Positions 18,948-27,924 of a DNA stretch of 64,000 nt are shown here, one piece after another. The position numbers and the translations under genes are program-made. Origin of the DNA: Buchnera aphidicola (Chaitophorus viminalis) (lineage in GTDB: Bacteria > Pseudomonadota > Gammaproteobacteria > Enterobacterales > Enterobacteriaceae). Under the pieces are notes generated by a model. It was not told where the DNA came from. It did no database searches and saw nothing but the letters and a program-made list of their open reading frames with translations. Position 1 is the first letter of the stretch; each line of letters opens with the position of its first letter. The stretch is from the NCBI RefSeq assembly GCF_026122795.1, contig NZ_JAIWQV010000003.1, positions 16,006-80,005 on the forward strand, in the 5' to 3' direction.

Positions 18948-19948
18948 ATTTCTCCTACTCTAGAAATATTTTTTATAAAATTATAAATTTTACCGCTATG
19001 AAGAATTTTTAAACTATCTATAGTATTTTTTTTTAAATTTTTATTTCCGAAAATTTTTAATAAAATAGATGTGTTTATTGCTATTAATTCGTTATCTTCA
19101 TCTGATCCTTTACCTTTAAAAATTTTTTTTAAAATTTTAAAGTTGTCTTGTAAAGATCTTTTTTCAATATTTTTTTTTATTCTCCATGATAAACCAAAAT
19201 CTGAAGGAGTGTATACTTTAGAAGTAATTTTTTTATTTTTAATTTTCACTAAATAAGTGGGTTTATATAAAGTTGCTTCATCTGTTTTATCACTATTAAT
19301 TAAAAATATTTTTTTATATTTCATTTTTTGTATTATTTTTGCCATAAAAAACATAATATCCTTACTATACGTTCCAATTACTCCTAATTTTGGTTGAGAA
19401 GGATTAAGAAGAGGTCCTGCAATATTAAAAAAAGTTCTTATTTTTAATTCTGATCGAACTTGATGAACATGTTTAAATATAGGATTATATTTTTGTGCAT
19501 TTAAAAAACAAATATTAAATTTGTTAAACATTTGTTTTGATGATTCTATAGACATTTGTGTATTAATATTGAAACATTGTAGTATATTAGAAGATCCAGA
19601 ACTACTAGTAATACTTTCATTGCAATGTTTAATAATTTTAAATCCTAATAATGCTGCAATTAAAGCACTAGATGTAGAAATATTAATTCCATTACTTGAA
19701 TCTCCACCTGTACCTGCTATATCAGAATATTTACATTTTTGTTTAGGAAATTTTTTCATTAACTTCCAGGATGCTTGTATTAATCCTAATATTTCTCTTT
19801 TTTTAATTCCTTTTATTTTAATAGCAGTTATAATACTAGAAATTTGTGATAAATTAATTTTTTTTTTTCCAATTAAAAGCATTAATTTATACATTTCTGT
19901 TTTTTGAAGATTTTTAGAACATAACAACTTATTTAAAATTTTTTTCAT
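18944..19948 (-). CDS. trpD: anthranilate phosphoribosyltransferase
   Basis: Joins anthranilate to PRPP. 334 aa: this is only the transferase, not the TrpG-TrpD fusion of E. coli, so the glutamine amidotransferase must be encoded elsewhere. PRPP loop G-T-G-G-D-S-S-N and the metal-binding D-E pair near residue 225 are present. The usually invariant K-H-G-N-R reads K-H-C-N-E, and the following K-S-G-S reads S-S-G-S; how this affects catalysis is unknown. First gene of trpDCBA. No leader peptide with tandem Trp codons and no attenuator is visible in the 134 bases upstream. Confidence 0.95.
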   Translation of the reverse strand: MKKILNKLLCSKNLQKTEMYKLMLLIGKKKINLSQISSIITAIKIKGIKKREILGLIQASWKLMKKFPKQKCKYSDIAGTGGDSSNGINISTSSALIAALLGFKIIKHCNESITSSSGSSNILQCFNINTQMSIESSKQMFNKFNICFLNAQKYNPIFKHVHQVRSELKIRTFFNIAGPLLNPSQPKLGVIGTYSKDIMFFMAKIIQKMKYKKIFLINSDKTDEATLYKPTYLVKIKNKKITSKVYTPSDFGLSWRIKKNIEKRSLQDNFKILKKIFKGKGSDEDNELIAINTSILLKIFGNKNLKKNTIDSLKILHSGKIYNFIKNISRVGEI

Positions 19949-20082
19949 TTTTTTTTTATTCGTATAATAAATTAATATTTTTGAAATAATACTTAATTTT
20001 TAATTTTTATTTTTTAAATTTTAAAAATATTTAAATAATATTTTTTAATTTTTAATTATTAGAGATTTAATATAAATTATTT

Positions 20083-20859
20083 TTAATATAATGATTTTAT
20101 TTTTTTTAAAATTAATGAAAGAACTTTAGCATTATTTGCGATAATAACAGTTTTATTATTGTAATCAAATCCTCCTTGATAATCACTAATTATTCCTCCT
20201 GTTTCTTTAACATGTAAAATTCCTGAATAATAATTCTTTATTTTAAAATTATATTCAATAATACAATCAATTCTTCCATTAGCCAAGTAAGCTAAATCTA
20301 AAGGTACTAAATTAGTACTTCTAAAAATAATTCCTTTTTTAAAAATTTTTTTTAAAATTTTATAAAAAATATGATTTTTTTGAAAGATCATATAATTAAT
20401 TTTAGCAGAAACAAAAATTTTTTTTAACAAATATGTTTTTGAAGATCGCATTCTATGTCCATTAATTTGTGCTCCATGACCATTTACTGCTGTAAATAAT
20501 TCATTTTTTAATGGATCATATATTACTGAAGAGTTAATTTTTTTTTGTACAAAAATGGTTATTGAAACGCAAAAATTTGGAAATCTTTTCTTAAAATTTT
20601 TTTTTCCATGAATAAGATTAATTATCCATGTTGGATTTTTAAATTTTTTTAATTTAGAACTGTTATAATTAAATAATATATGATGTTTAAAATATGATTT
20701 TTTTATTAGATTTATAATCATATTTTTTGTTTTATAAATTTCTTTTTGAAGAATTTCTTTATTTTTTAGATAGTTAAATGTATTTTTATCATATGCTTGA
20801 ATAATATTATTACCTCCTTTTATGGCTGCCTGAATTGCTATATTTAATATAGGATGCAT
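20083..20859 (-). CDS. suhB: SuhB-like protein lacking inositol monophosphatase catalytic residues
   Basis: 258 aa, aligned over its full length with E. coli SuhB (267 aa): the N-terminal M-H-P-I-L-N-I-A, central Y-D-P-L-K-N-E-L-F-T-A and C-terminal E-T-G-G-I-I-S-D blocks are unmistakable. All metal-binding acids are gone. E. coli Glu67 corresponds to Asn64, Asp84 to Asn81, Asp87 to His84 and Asp212 to Asn209; the D-P-L-D-G-T-T-N motif reads N-L-I-H-G-K-K-N. It should not be a phosphatase. In E. coli SuhB also acts non-catalytically in rRNA transcription antitermination with Nus factors, and I infer that this role is what is kept. The open frame with no stop argues against a plain pseudogene. 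Confidence 0.9.
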   Translation of the reverse strand: MHPILNIAIQAAIKGGNNIIQAYDKNTFNYLKNKEILQKEIYKTKNMIINLIKKSYFKHHILFNYNSSKLKKFKNPTWIINLIHGKKNFKKRFPNFCVSITIFVQKKINSSVIYDPLKNELFTAVNGHGAQINGHRMRSSKTYLLKKIFVSAKINYMIFQKNHIFYKILKKIFKKGIIFRSTNLVPLDLAYLANGRIDCIIEYNFKIKNYYSGILHVKETGGIISDYQGGFDYNNKTVIIANNAKVLSLILKKIKSLY

Positions 20860-21095
20860 TTTTTTTTTCCTGTGTGTAATAAAATTAAAAAATATTATTT
20901 TATAAAATAAAAGTCGTTATATAATAGTACAATTACTAGATTAAAAATATTTAAATTATTTATTTATTTTTTATTTTATATAAATATTTTTATACAATTT
21001 AATTGTATCAAGTTTTTTAGATGATTTATTTTTTTTCTGAAATATATTAAAAAATATATTTTGATATTAATTTTATACCAGAGATAATATTTATT
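20860..21095. other. divergent suhB/hisS intergenic region with palindrome
   Basis: 236 A/T-rich bases. The notable feature is a perfect dyad ATACAATT-T-AATTGTAT at 20992-21008, with 8-base arms around one central base and about 88 bases upstream of the hisS ATG. It has the shape of a protein-binding operator, but no matching regulator is known to me. suhB has an AGGAAA Shine-Dalgarno at its side of the region. Confidence 0.35.
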
Positions 21096-22379
21096 ATGAT
21101 TAAAAAAATAAAATCCATAAGAGGAATGCATGATTACCTTCCTGAAGAGTTATATTTTTGGGAATATACTGAAAAAATTTTAAAAATAATATTTAAGAAT
21201 TATGGATATAAAGAAATTAGATTACCAATATTAGAACATACTCAATTATTTAAAAAATCTATTGGAAAGGTTACTGATATTATAGAAAAAGAAATGTATA
21301 CATTTTTTGATAATAAAAAAAAAAGTATTACATTACGTCCAGAAGCTACAGCAAGTTGTGCAAGAGCTGTTTTAGAGAATAATCTATTAAAAAATATTAA
21401 TCAAAGATTTTGGTATTTTGGTCCAATGTTTAGATATGAAAGACCTCAAAAATGTCGTTATAGACAATTTTATCAATTTGGTTGTGAAGTTTATGGTTTA
21501 AGTGATCCTTGTATAGATTTAGAATTAATTATACTTTTATATCGTTGTTGGAAAAATTTAAAAATAGATAAAAAAATTTTTTTAGAAATAAATTCTATTG
21601 GAAGTATTCAATCTCGTGAAAAGTATAAATCTGATTTAAAATTTTTCTTAAATTCTAATATAGATTCTTTAGATATAGAATCTAGAAAAAGATTATATAC
21701 TAATCCTCTAAGAATATTGGACAGCAAAAATTTAAATGTTCAAAATTTATTAAGACATGGTCCAGTTTTACTAGATTATATTGATAAAAATTCTAAAAAT
21801 CATTTTAAAAATTTATGTTCTTTAATTAAAAAAATGAATATTCCTTTTATAATAAATAAAAATTTAGTACGTGGATTAGATTATTATAATAGCGTTGTAT
21901 TTGAATGGAAATATAAAAGTAAAAAATTAGGTTCTCAAAATACTATCTGTGCTGGTGGACGTTATGATAATTTAATTAATATTTTAGGAGGACCGTCTAC
22001 TCCTGCGTTAGGATTTGCAATTGGTATGGAACGTTTAATATATATTCTGCGAAAAAATAAAAAAAAAATAAATCAAAATTTAACAAATGATATTTATATA
22101 ATTTCTGATTTACGTGAAAATAAGATATTATGTATAAAATATTCAGAAAAAATTAGAAATTATTTTAGTAAATTAAAAATTATTCAGGATTTTAATCTTG
22201 GCTCAATAAAAAAAAAAATTATTCGAGCAAAAAAATTTCAATCAAAAATAATTATTATTATAAATAAATATACATTAATTAATAATATAATTGAAATTCG
22301 ATATTGTAATACTAATAAAATCAAATTAATAAATATAAAAAAAGTTATTACAACATTAAAAAAATTTTTTTTAAAATAA
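21096..22379 (+). CDS. hisS: histidyl-tRNA synthetase
   Basis: Class II synthetase charging tRNA-His. 427 aa (E. coli 424). Motif 2 includes F-R-Y-E-R-P-Q near residue 113 after R-P-E-A-T-A, and the histidine-specific L-V-R-G-L-D-Y-Y-N is near residue 260. Motif 3 G-F-A-I-G-M-E-R is near residue 307, followed by the anticodon-binding domain. Confidence 0.97.
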   Translation: MIKKIKSIRGMHDYLPEELYFWEYTEKILKIIFKNYGYKEIRLPILEHTQLFKKSIGKVTDIIEKEMYTFFDNKKKSITLRPEATASCARAVLENNLLKNINQRFWYFGPMFRYERPQKCRYRQFYQFGCEVYGLSDPCIDLELIILLYRCWKNLKIDKKIFLEINSIGSIQSREKYKSDLKFFLNSNIDSLDIESRKRLYTNPLRILDSKNLNVQNLLRHGPVLLDYIDKNSKNHFKNLCSLIKKMNIPFIINKNLVRGLDYYNSVVFEWKYKSKKLGSQNTICAGGRYDNLINILGGPSTPALGFAIGMERLIYILRKNKKKINQNLTNDIYIISDLRENKILCIKYSEKIRNYFSKLKIIQDFNLGSIKKKIIRAKKFQSKIIIIINKYTLINNIIEIRYCNTNKIKLINIKKVITTLKKFFLK

Positions 22380-22433
22380 TATATTTACATTTAAATATAA
22401 TATTTTCAATATTACAGTAAGGATTTTAAAAAG

Positions 22434-23687
22434 ATGTACTTTGATCAAAGTAAAAATTTTAAAAATGATACAAAATTATGGAATTTATTATATAAAGAAA
22501 CTCAAAGACAAAATAAAAATATTACTCTTATAGCTTCAGAAAATTATGCTACTAAAGAAGTAATGTTAGCTCAAGGATCTATTTTAACAAACAAATATGC
22601 TGAAGGATATCCAAATCATCGTTATTATGGAGGATGTAAATATATAGATAAAATAGAAAATTTAGCAATTTCAAGAGCTAAAAAATTATTTCAAGCAGAT
22701 TATGCTAATGTTCAACCTCATTCTGGTTCTCAAGCAAATTTTTCTGTTTATAACGCTCTTTTAAAACCTGGAGATTTAATTTTAGGAATGAATTTAATTG
22801 ATGGAGGTCATTTAACACATGGATCTTTAGTAAATTTTTCTGGAAAAATATATAAATCTATATCTTATAAATTAAATAAATTTGAAAAAATTGATTATTC
22901 AAATATTAGATTTTTAGCAAAAAAATATCAACCTAAAATTATTATTGGTGGTTTTTCTTCTTATTCAGGTCAATGTAATTGGAAAAAAATGAGAGAAATA
23001 GCTGATGAAATTAAAGCTTATTTGGTTGTAGATATTGCTCATATTGCTGGATTAATAGCTTCTAATTTATATCCAAGTCCTATAAATTATGCTCATGTAG
23101 TAACTACCACTACACATAAAACACTTTCTGGACCAAGAGGAGGTTTAATATTATCTAACGCAAAAGATAAATTATTATATGAAAAATTAGATAAATCTAT
23201 TTTTCCTGGATCTCAAGGAGGACCATTAATGCATGTTATAGCAGCTAAAGCTATTTCATTTAAACATGCTATGAGTACGTCATTTAAAAAATATCAAAAA
23301 CAAATTTTAAAAAATTCTCAAGTAATGTCAAAATATTTTTTAAAAAAGAAATTTAAAATAGTTTCTAATGGTACAAAAAATCATTTATTTGTTCTAAATC
23401 TTGTTCAAAATAATATTACAGGAAAAGATGCAGAAGATTTTTTAAGTTGTTCGAATATTATAGTTAATAAAAATACAATACCGAATGATTTAAAAAGTCC
23501 TTTTATAACTTCTGGAATTCGTATTGGAACTCCAGCGATTACAAATCGTGGAATAAAAGAATCAGAATCAGAAGAAATTGCTTATTTAATTACTGTTTTA
23601 TTAAATAATTTTAAAAACTATAACATAAGTTCTAAAATTAAAAAAAATATACTAAGTATTTGTAAAAAATATCCAATTTATTCATAA
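22434..23687 (+). CDS. glyA: serine hydroxymethyltransferase
   Basis: Interconverts serine and glycine with tetrahydrofolate, supplying one-carbon units. 417 aa, same as E. coli. The PLP lysine is in T-T-T-T-H-K-T-L-S-G-P-R-G-G, with N-V-Q-P-H-S-G-S-Q-A-N and the D-I-A-H-I-A-G-L segment intact. Strongly conserved. Ends 10 bases from the convergent bioD stop. Confidence 0.97.
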   Translation: MYFDQSKNFKNDTKLWNLLYKETQRQNKNITLIASENYATKEVMLAQGSILTNKYAEGYPNHRYYGGCKYIDKIENLAISRAKKLFQADYANVQPHSGSQANFSVYNALLKPGDLILGMNLIDGGHLTHGSLVNFSGKIYKSISYKLNKFEKIDYSNIRFLAKKYQPKIIIGGFSSYSGQCNWKKMREIADEIKAYLVVDIAHIAGLIASNLYPSPINYAHVVTTTTHKTLSGPRGGLILSNAKDKLLYEKLDKSIFPGSQGGPLMHVIAAKAISFKHAMSTSFKKYQKQILKNSQVMSKYFLKKKFKIVSNGTKNHLFVLNLVQNNITGKDAEDFLSCSNIIVNKNTIPNDLKSPFITSGIRIGTPAITNRGIKESESEEIAYLITVLLNNFKNYNISSKIKKNILSICKKYPIYS

Positions 23688-23697
23688 TTTTTTAATT

Positions 23698-24378
23698 TTA
23701 AATTAATGATATATTTAATTTAATTTTTTTGATATTTATCTTTTTATTTTTTAAAAAATTAACTTCTCCAATAAATGGTATATTTAATTCTGTTTTTAAA
23801 TATTTAATATATTCTTGATAATATATTTCTTTTTTTTTATAAATATTATTTGCAATCCATCCTAAACATTTTAATTTAGAATTTATAATAGAGTTTTTTG
23901 TTAAAATAGCATGATTTATACAACCTATTTTAATTGCAACAACAATTAATACTGGTAATTTTTCTGAAATTACCCAATCTGAAAATTTTTTTTTATTAGA
24001 TAAAGGAGTATGCCATCCTCCTGCTCCTTCTATTAAAATCCAATTTGATTTTTTAGAAATTTTGTTTAACCCATGAGACATTTTTTTTAAACTAATTTTT
24101 TTTTTATTAATTTTACTAGCAATATGTGGAGGAATAGATTTTTTAAAATTTATAGGATTAATATCTTTTAATGAAAATTTTTTAAAACTATATTTATTTA
24201 ATAAATATGCATCTTCATTAATTTTTTTATAATATTTTTTAGTTGTTAACCCAGATGATATAGGTTTATATCCTACAGATTTAAATCCAAATTTCTGTGC
24301 TTTTTTTAATAAAATACAACTAATTAAAGTTTTTCCAACATTTGTATCTGTTCCTGTAATAAAAAATTTTTTTTTCAT
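23698..24378 (-). CDS. bioD: dethiobiotin synthetase
   Basis: ATP-dependent carboxylation of 7,8-diaminopelargonate to dethiobiotin. 226 aa. P-loop G-T-D-T-N-V-G-K-T at residues 8-16 and the G-A-G-G-W motif near residue 118 are present. In E. coli the order is bioB-F-C-D; here bioD follows bioB directly after 139 bases, with bioF and bioC missing between them. Confidence 0.95.
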   Translation of the reverse strand: MKKKFFITGTDTNVGKTLISCILLKKAQKFGFKSVGYKPISSGLTTKKYYKKINEDAYLLNKYSFKKFSLKDINPINFKKSIPPHIASKINKKKISLKKMSHGLNKISKKSNWILIEGAGGWHTPLSNKKKFSDWVISEKLPVLIVVAIKIGCINHAILTKNSIINSKLKCLGWIANNIYKKKEIYYQEYIKYLKTELNIPFIGEVNFLKNKKINIKKIKLNISLI

Positions 24379-24430
24379 ATTTTAATTAATATTTTTATAA
24401 AATGTATAATATACAATTAAATTTAGTAAT

Positions 24431-24477
24431 TTTATGCTAAACTTAACAAAATATTTTATATTTAAGTTTAACATAAG
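24431..24477 (-). promoter_or_regulatory. 15-bp hairpin between bioB and bioD
   Basis: Arms 24432-24446 and 24462-24476 with a 15-base loop. Read in the bio transcript (minus strand) all 15 positions pair, one of them as a U-G wobble. Read on the plus strand that position is a C-A mismatch, so the stem is favoured on the transcribed strand. There is no U-tract after it, so it may be a processing, stabilising or attenuating structure rather than a simple terminator. Confidence 0.55.
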
Positions 24478-24517
24478 TATTTTTTAATAATAAAAAATTT
24501 CTTATATAAAAATTTTG

Positions 24518-25522
24518 TTACTCTTTTTCTAAAGCATTATAAAAAAAATTTTTATTATAATGTTGATTATTAAATTTAGATTCAAATTTTTCTGGTTTTA
24601 AATCTAATTTCTGAAATAATTTTATATCTTTTTTTTCACTTTGATTTTTTGTAGTTAGTAATTTACAACCATAAAAAATAGAATTCGCTCCAACCATAAA
24701 ACACATAGCTTGTGTTTGAAAATTCATTTTTTCTCTTCCAGCAGAAAGTCTAATATATGATTTAGGCATCATAATTCTAGCAATTGCTATAATTCTAATA
24801 AAATCAAATTCATTTACTTTTTTATTATTTTCTAATGGAGTTCCAGGAATTTTTACTAGCATATTTATAGGTATACTTTCAGGAGGTTTAGGAAGATTAG
24901 ATAATTCCATTAAAAATTCTATTCTATCTTGAACTTTTTCTCCTAATCCTATAATACCTCCAGAACAAATTTTTATTCCAGAATTTCTAATATTTTTTAA
25001 AGTTTTTAATCTACTTTTATATGTTCGCGTAGAAATTATTTTAGAATAAAAATTTTTAGAAGTATCTATATTATGATTATAAAAATCTAAACCAGCATTA
25101 TGTAATTTTTGAGCTTGTGTTAAAGTTAATTCTCCTAATGTCATACAAGTTTCTAATCCTAATTTTTTTACTTTTTTAACAATTTTTTCTAGATATGGAA
25201 TATCTTTTTCTTTAGGATTTTTCCAAGCTGCACCCATACAAAATCTACTAGCTCCTATTTTTTTTGCTTTTTTTGCAGCTTTTAAAATTTTATTTTTATT
25301 AAGTAAAGGTTCATATTTTAAATTAGTAGGATGTCTAGCGCTTTGAGGACAATATTTACAATCTTCAGGACATAAACCTGTTTTTATAGATAACAACGTA
25401 CTAACTTGTATTCTATTTGGGTCAAAATATTTACGATGTATTTTTTGAGCTTGATATATTAAATCAAAAAATGGTTTTTTAAATAATTTTTGAGTTTTTT
25501 TGAAAGTCCAACGTAAGTTCAT
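24518..25522 (-). CDS. bioB: biotin synthase
   Basis: Radical-SAM enzyme that inserts sulfur into dethiobiotin. 334 aa (E. coli 346). The cluster cysteines are in C-P-E-D-C-K-Y-C near residue 53, and the auxiliary 2Fe-2S ligands are the cysteine of C-M-G-A-A-W, those further along the barrel, and the conserved arginine in S-A-G-R. GGAG precedes the start. Divergent from bioA across only 94 bases. Flavodoxin, encoded at 31.3-31.8 kb, is the known electron source in E. coli. Confidence 0.96.
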   Translation of the reverse strand: MNLRWTFKKTQKLFKKPFFDLIYQAQKIHRKYFDPNRIQVSTLLSIKTGLCPEDCKYCPQSARHPTNLKYEPLLNKNKILKAAKKAKKIGASRFCMGAAWKNPKEKDIPYLEKIVKKVKKLGLETCMTLGELTLTQAQKLHNAGLDFYNHNIDTSKNFYSKIISTRTYKSRLKTLKNIRNSGIKICSGGIIGLGEKVQDRIEFLMELSNLPKPPESIPINMLVKIPGTPLENNKKVNEFDFIRIIAIARIMMPKSYIRLSAGREKMNFQTQAMCFMVGANSIFYGCKLLTTKNQSEKKDIKLFQKLDLKPEKFESKFNNQHYNKNFFYNALEKE

Positions 25523-25616
25523 ATATTCTCCAAAATAAATGTATTTTTTAAAAAAAAAGATTATAATTATTAATATTTAAATTTGAAAAAATAAAAAAAA
25601 AGAAAATAAAACTAAT
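25523..25616. promoter_or_regulatory. divergent bioB/bioA control region
   Basis: The 94 bases between divergent bioB and bioA must hold both promoters. The 40-base BirA operator dyad that occupies this place in E. coli, with TTGTAAACC-type arms, is not present, so biotin repression of the usual kind looks lost. The sequence is purine-rich just before bioA. Confidence 0.45.
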
Positions 25617-26924
25617 ATGAATAAAATAGATTTATTATTTGATAAAAAACATATTTGGCATCCTTATGAATCAATTACAGGTGAAAGTAATTGCTTTTTA
25701 GTAACTTCTGCAAAAGGCATTTTTTTAAAATTATCTAATGGAAAAAAAATTATTGATGGTATGTCTTCTTGGTGGTCTGCTATACATGGTTATAATAATA
25801 AAAAATTAAATAACGCTTTATATACACAAATCAAGAAAATGTCTCATGTGATGTTTGGAGGAATTACACATAAACCTGCAATTTTATTATGCCGTCAATT
25901 ATTAAAAATTACACCTAAAAATTTAGATTGTATTTTTTTAGCTGATTCTGGATCTGTTGCTATAGAAATAGCTATTAAAATGATTTTACAATATTGGAGT
26001 TCTTTAAAGATTAATAAAAAAAAATTTTTAACAATTAAGAATAGTTATCATGGAGATACATTTTTTGCTACTTCAGTTTCAGATCCTATAAATTCTTGTC
26101 ACAAAATATATAATAATATTATACCAAAAAATATTTTTGCAGAATCTCCTACTTTATCTTTTAATGATATTTGGAATGATATTGATTTTAAATCTTTTAA
26201 AGATTTAATATATAAAAATCAAAATAAAATTGCTGGTGTAATTTTAGAACCTATTGTACAAGGTGCTGGTGGAATGAAATTTTATCATCCTAATTATTTA
26301 AAAAATGTAAGAAAATTATGTAATTTATATAAAATTCCTTTAATTATAGATGAAATTGCCACTGGTTTTGGAAGAACTGGAAAATTATTTGCATCAGAAC
26401 ATGCTAATATTTCTGGAGATATATTATGTATTGGAAAAGCATTGACCGCAGGTACTTTAACATTATCAGCTGTATTAACTACACGACATATTGCAGATGT
26501 AATAAGTAACGGTAAGTCAAAATGTTTTATGCATGGTCCAACTTATATGGGTAATCCATTAGCTTGTGCAGTGGCAAATGAAAATATTAAAATATTAAAA
26601 AAAAATAAATGGAAAAACAAAGTAAAAAAAATAGAAAGAGAATTAAAAAAAAATTTAAAAAATTTATCTAATCATCCTAAAGTATCTAATATAAGAGTTT
26701 TAGGAGCAATTGGAGTTGTAGAATGCATTTATCCAATTAAAATAAAAGAAATGCAAAATTTTTTTGTTAAAAATAATATTTGGTTAAAACCATTTAGAAA
26801 TTTAATTTATACTACTCCTGCATATATTATTGATAAAGATAGTTTAAAAAAAATTACTCAAGTAATAGCTTTATCTTTAGATACAGAAAATTTTATATAT
26901 AATAATAAAAATTTAACTTTTTAA
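25617..26924 (+). CDS. bioA: adenosylmethionine-8-amino-7-oxononanoate aminotransferase
   Basis: PLP aminotransferase that turns KAPA into 7,8-diaminopelargonate using SAM as amino donor. 435 aa (E. coli 429). H-P-Y at the N-terminus, S-S-W-W-S-A near residue 50, D-E-I-A-T-G-F-G-R-T-G with the PLP aspartate near residue 245 and the lysine in C-I-G-K-A-L-T-A-G all match the family. Its stop overlaps the end of pgl by 12 bases on the opposite strand. Confidence 0.96.
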   Translation: MNKIDLLFDKKHIWHPYESITGESNCFLVTSAKGIFLKLSNGKKIIDGMSSWWSAIHGYNNKKLNNALYTQIKKMSHVMFGGITHKPAILLCRQLLKITPKNLDCIFLADSGSVAIEIAIKMILQYWSSLKINKKKFLTIKNSYHGDTFFATSVSDPINSCHKIYNNIIPKNIFAESPTLSFNDIWNDIDFKSFKDLIYKNQNKIAGVILEPIVQGAGGMKFYHPNYLKNVRKLCNLYKIPLIIDEIATGFGRTGKLFASEHANISGDILCIGKALTAGTLTLSAVLTTRHIADVISNGKSKCFMHGPTYMGNPLACAVANENIKILKKNKWKNKVKKIERELKKNLKNLSNHPKVSNIRVLGAIGVVECIYPIKIKEMQNFFVKNNIWLKPFRNLIYTTPAYIIDKDSLKKITQVIALSLDTENFIYNNKNLTF

Positions 26925-27923
26925 TAACAATGTTTCAACCCATAAAGGTTCTTGCATAGTTATAAAACTTAATTTTTTATTTAAAAAACCATTTTTTTTA
27001 TTTATAGAATATATAGATGCTGAATTTGATTTTTGACCTACAACAATTATATATTTTCCTGTTTTATCAATAGTAAAACTACGAGGTTGTTTTTCTGTTT
27101 TATAAATTTTTAAAAATTTTATTTTTCCTGTATTTGGGTTTATTTGAAATAAAGAAATTGTATGCGTAGCTCTTTCAGAAGCATATAAAAATAAACCACA
27201 AGGAGAAATATGTATATCTGCTGCCCATTTTTTTTTAAAAAATATAGGTGTAATATTTATTTTTTGTATATATTTATTTTTATTTTGATAAATTATGTTT
27301 TTTATATTCCATACAGTAATTGTACTATTAAGTTCATTTAGAATATATAAATATTTGTTATTTGGATGAATAGATAAATGTCTTGGTCCATAATTTTTTT
27401 TATGATATATTTTATTTACATTTATTTTAAATAATTTTTTAATATTTTCAATATTGTAAATAAATATTTTATTTAATTTTAAAGCAGTAAAAAATAAAAA
27501 TTTATTAGATTTATCTATAATAGAAGCATGACAACCTAATATTTTATTTTTTAATTTATATATTTTTTTTGGTATACCATTTTTATCTAATAAATGACAA
27601 CTAATAGAATTATTTCCATAAGAACTGTTAAATAAATATTTTTCATTTTTATCAATATAAATATGGTTTGGATTTCCATATGTTTTTATTTGACTATTTT
27701 TTTTTAATAATCCTTGATTATTGATATCATATGTGATGATTTTTGCATTATTTCTAATTCCTGCATATAATTTTTTTTTTTTTATAGATACTTTAATAGG
27801 TTGAATTTCTTTATTTGTAGATATTTCTTGAATTTTTTTAACTTTTTTTAATAAATTAAATTCAAAGACTTCAATAATATTTTTTTTTGGAATAGAAACG
27901 TAAATTATATATTTTTTTTTCAT
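26913..27923 (-). CDS. pgl: 6-phosphogluconolactonase (YbhE type)
   Basis: Hydrolyses 6-phosphogluconolactone, the product of Zwf (53.2-54.7 kb). 336 aa seven-bladed beta-propeller of the E. coli Pgl/YbhE family. Recognisable blocks include G-P-R-H-L-S-I-H-P-N near residue 170, the W-A-A-D-I-H-I-S-P-G-like segment and Q-P-R-S-F near residue 280. Begins one base after the mfd stop. bioA, bioBFCD and ybhE are also neighbours in E. coli. Confidence 0.92.
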   Translation of the reverse strand: MKKKYIIYVSIPKKNIIEVFEFNLLKKVKKIQEISTNKEIQPIKVSIKKKKLYAGIRNNAKIITYDINNQGLLKKNSQIKTYGNPNHIYIDKNEKYLFNSSYGNNSISCHLLDKNGIPKKIYKLKNKILGCHASIIDKSNKFLFFTALKLNKIFIYNIENIKKLFKINVNKIYHKKNYGPRHLSIHPNNKYLYILNELNSTITVWNIKNIIYQNKNKYIQKINITPIFFKKKWAADIHISPCGLFLYASERATHTISLFQINPNTGKIKFLKIYKTEKQPRSFTIDKTGKYIIVVGQKSNSASIYSINKKNGFLNKKLSFITMQEPLWVETLLLKS

Positions 27924-27924
27924 A

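Noticed and set aside
19521..19907. 128-residue open frame antisense to trpD
   Set aside because: Longest of the shadows, but fully inside trpD and without known domains.
19949..20082. trp leader peptide and attenuator
   Set aside because: No short frame with adjacent Trp codons and no competing hairpins are visible.
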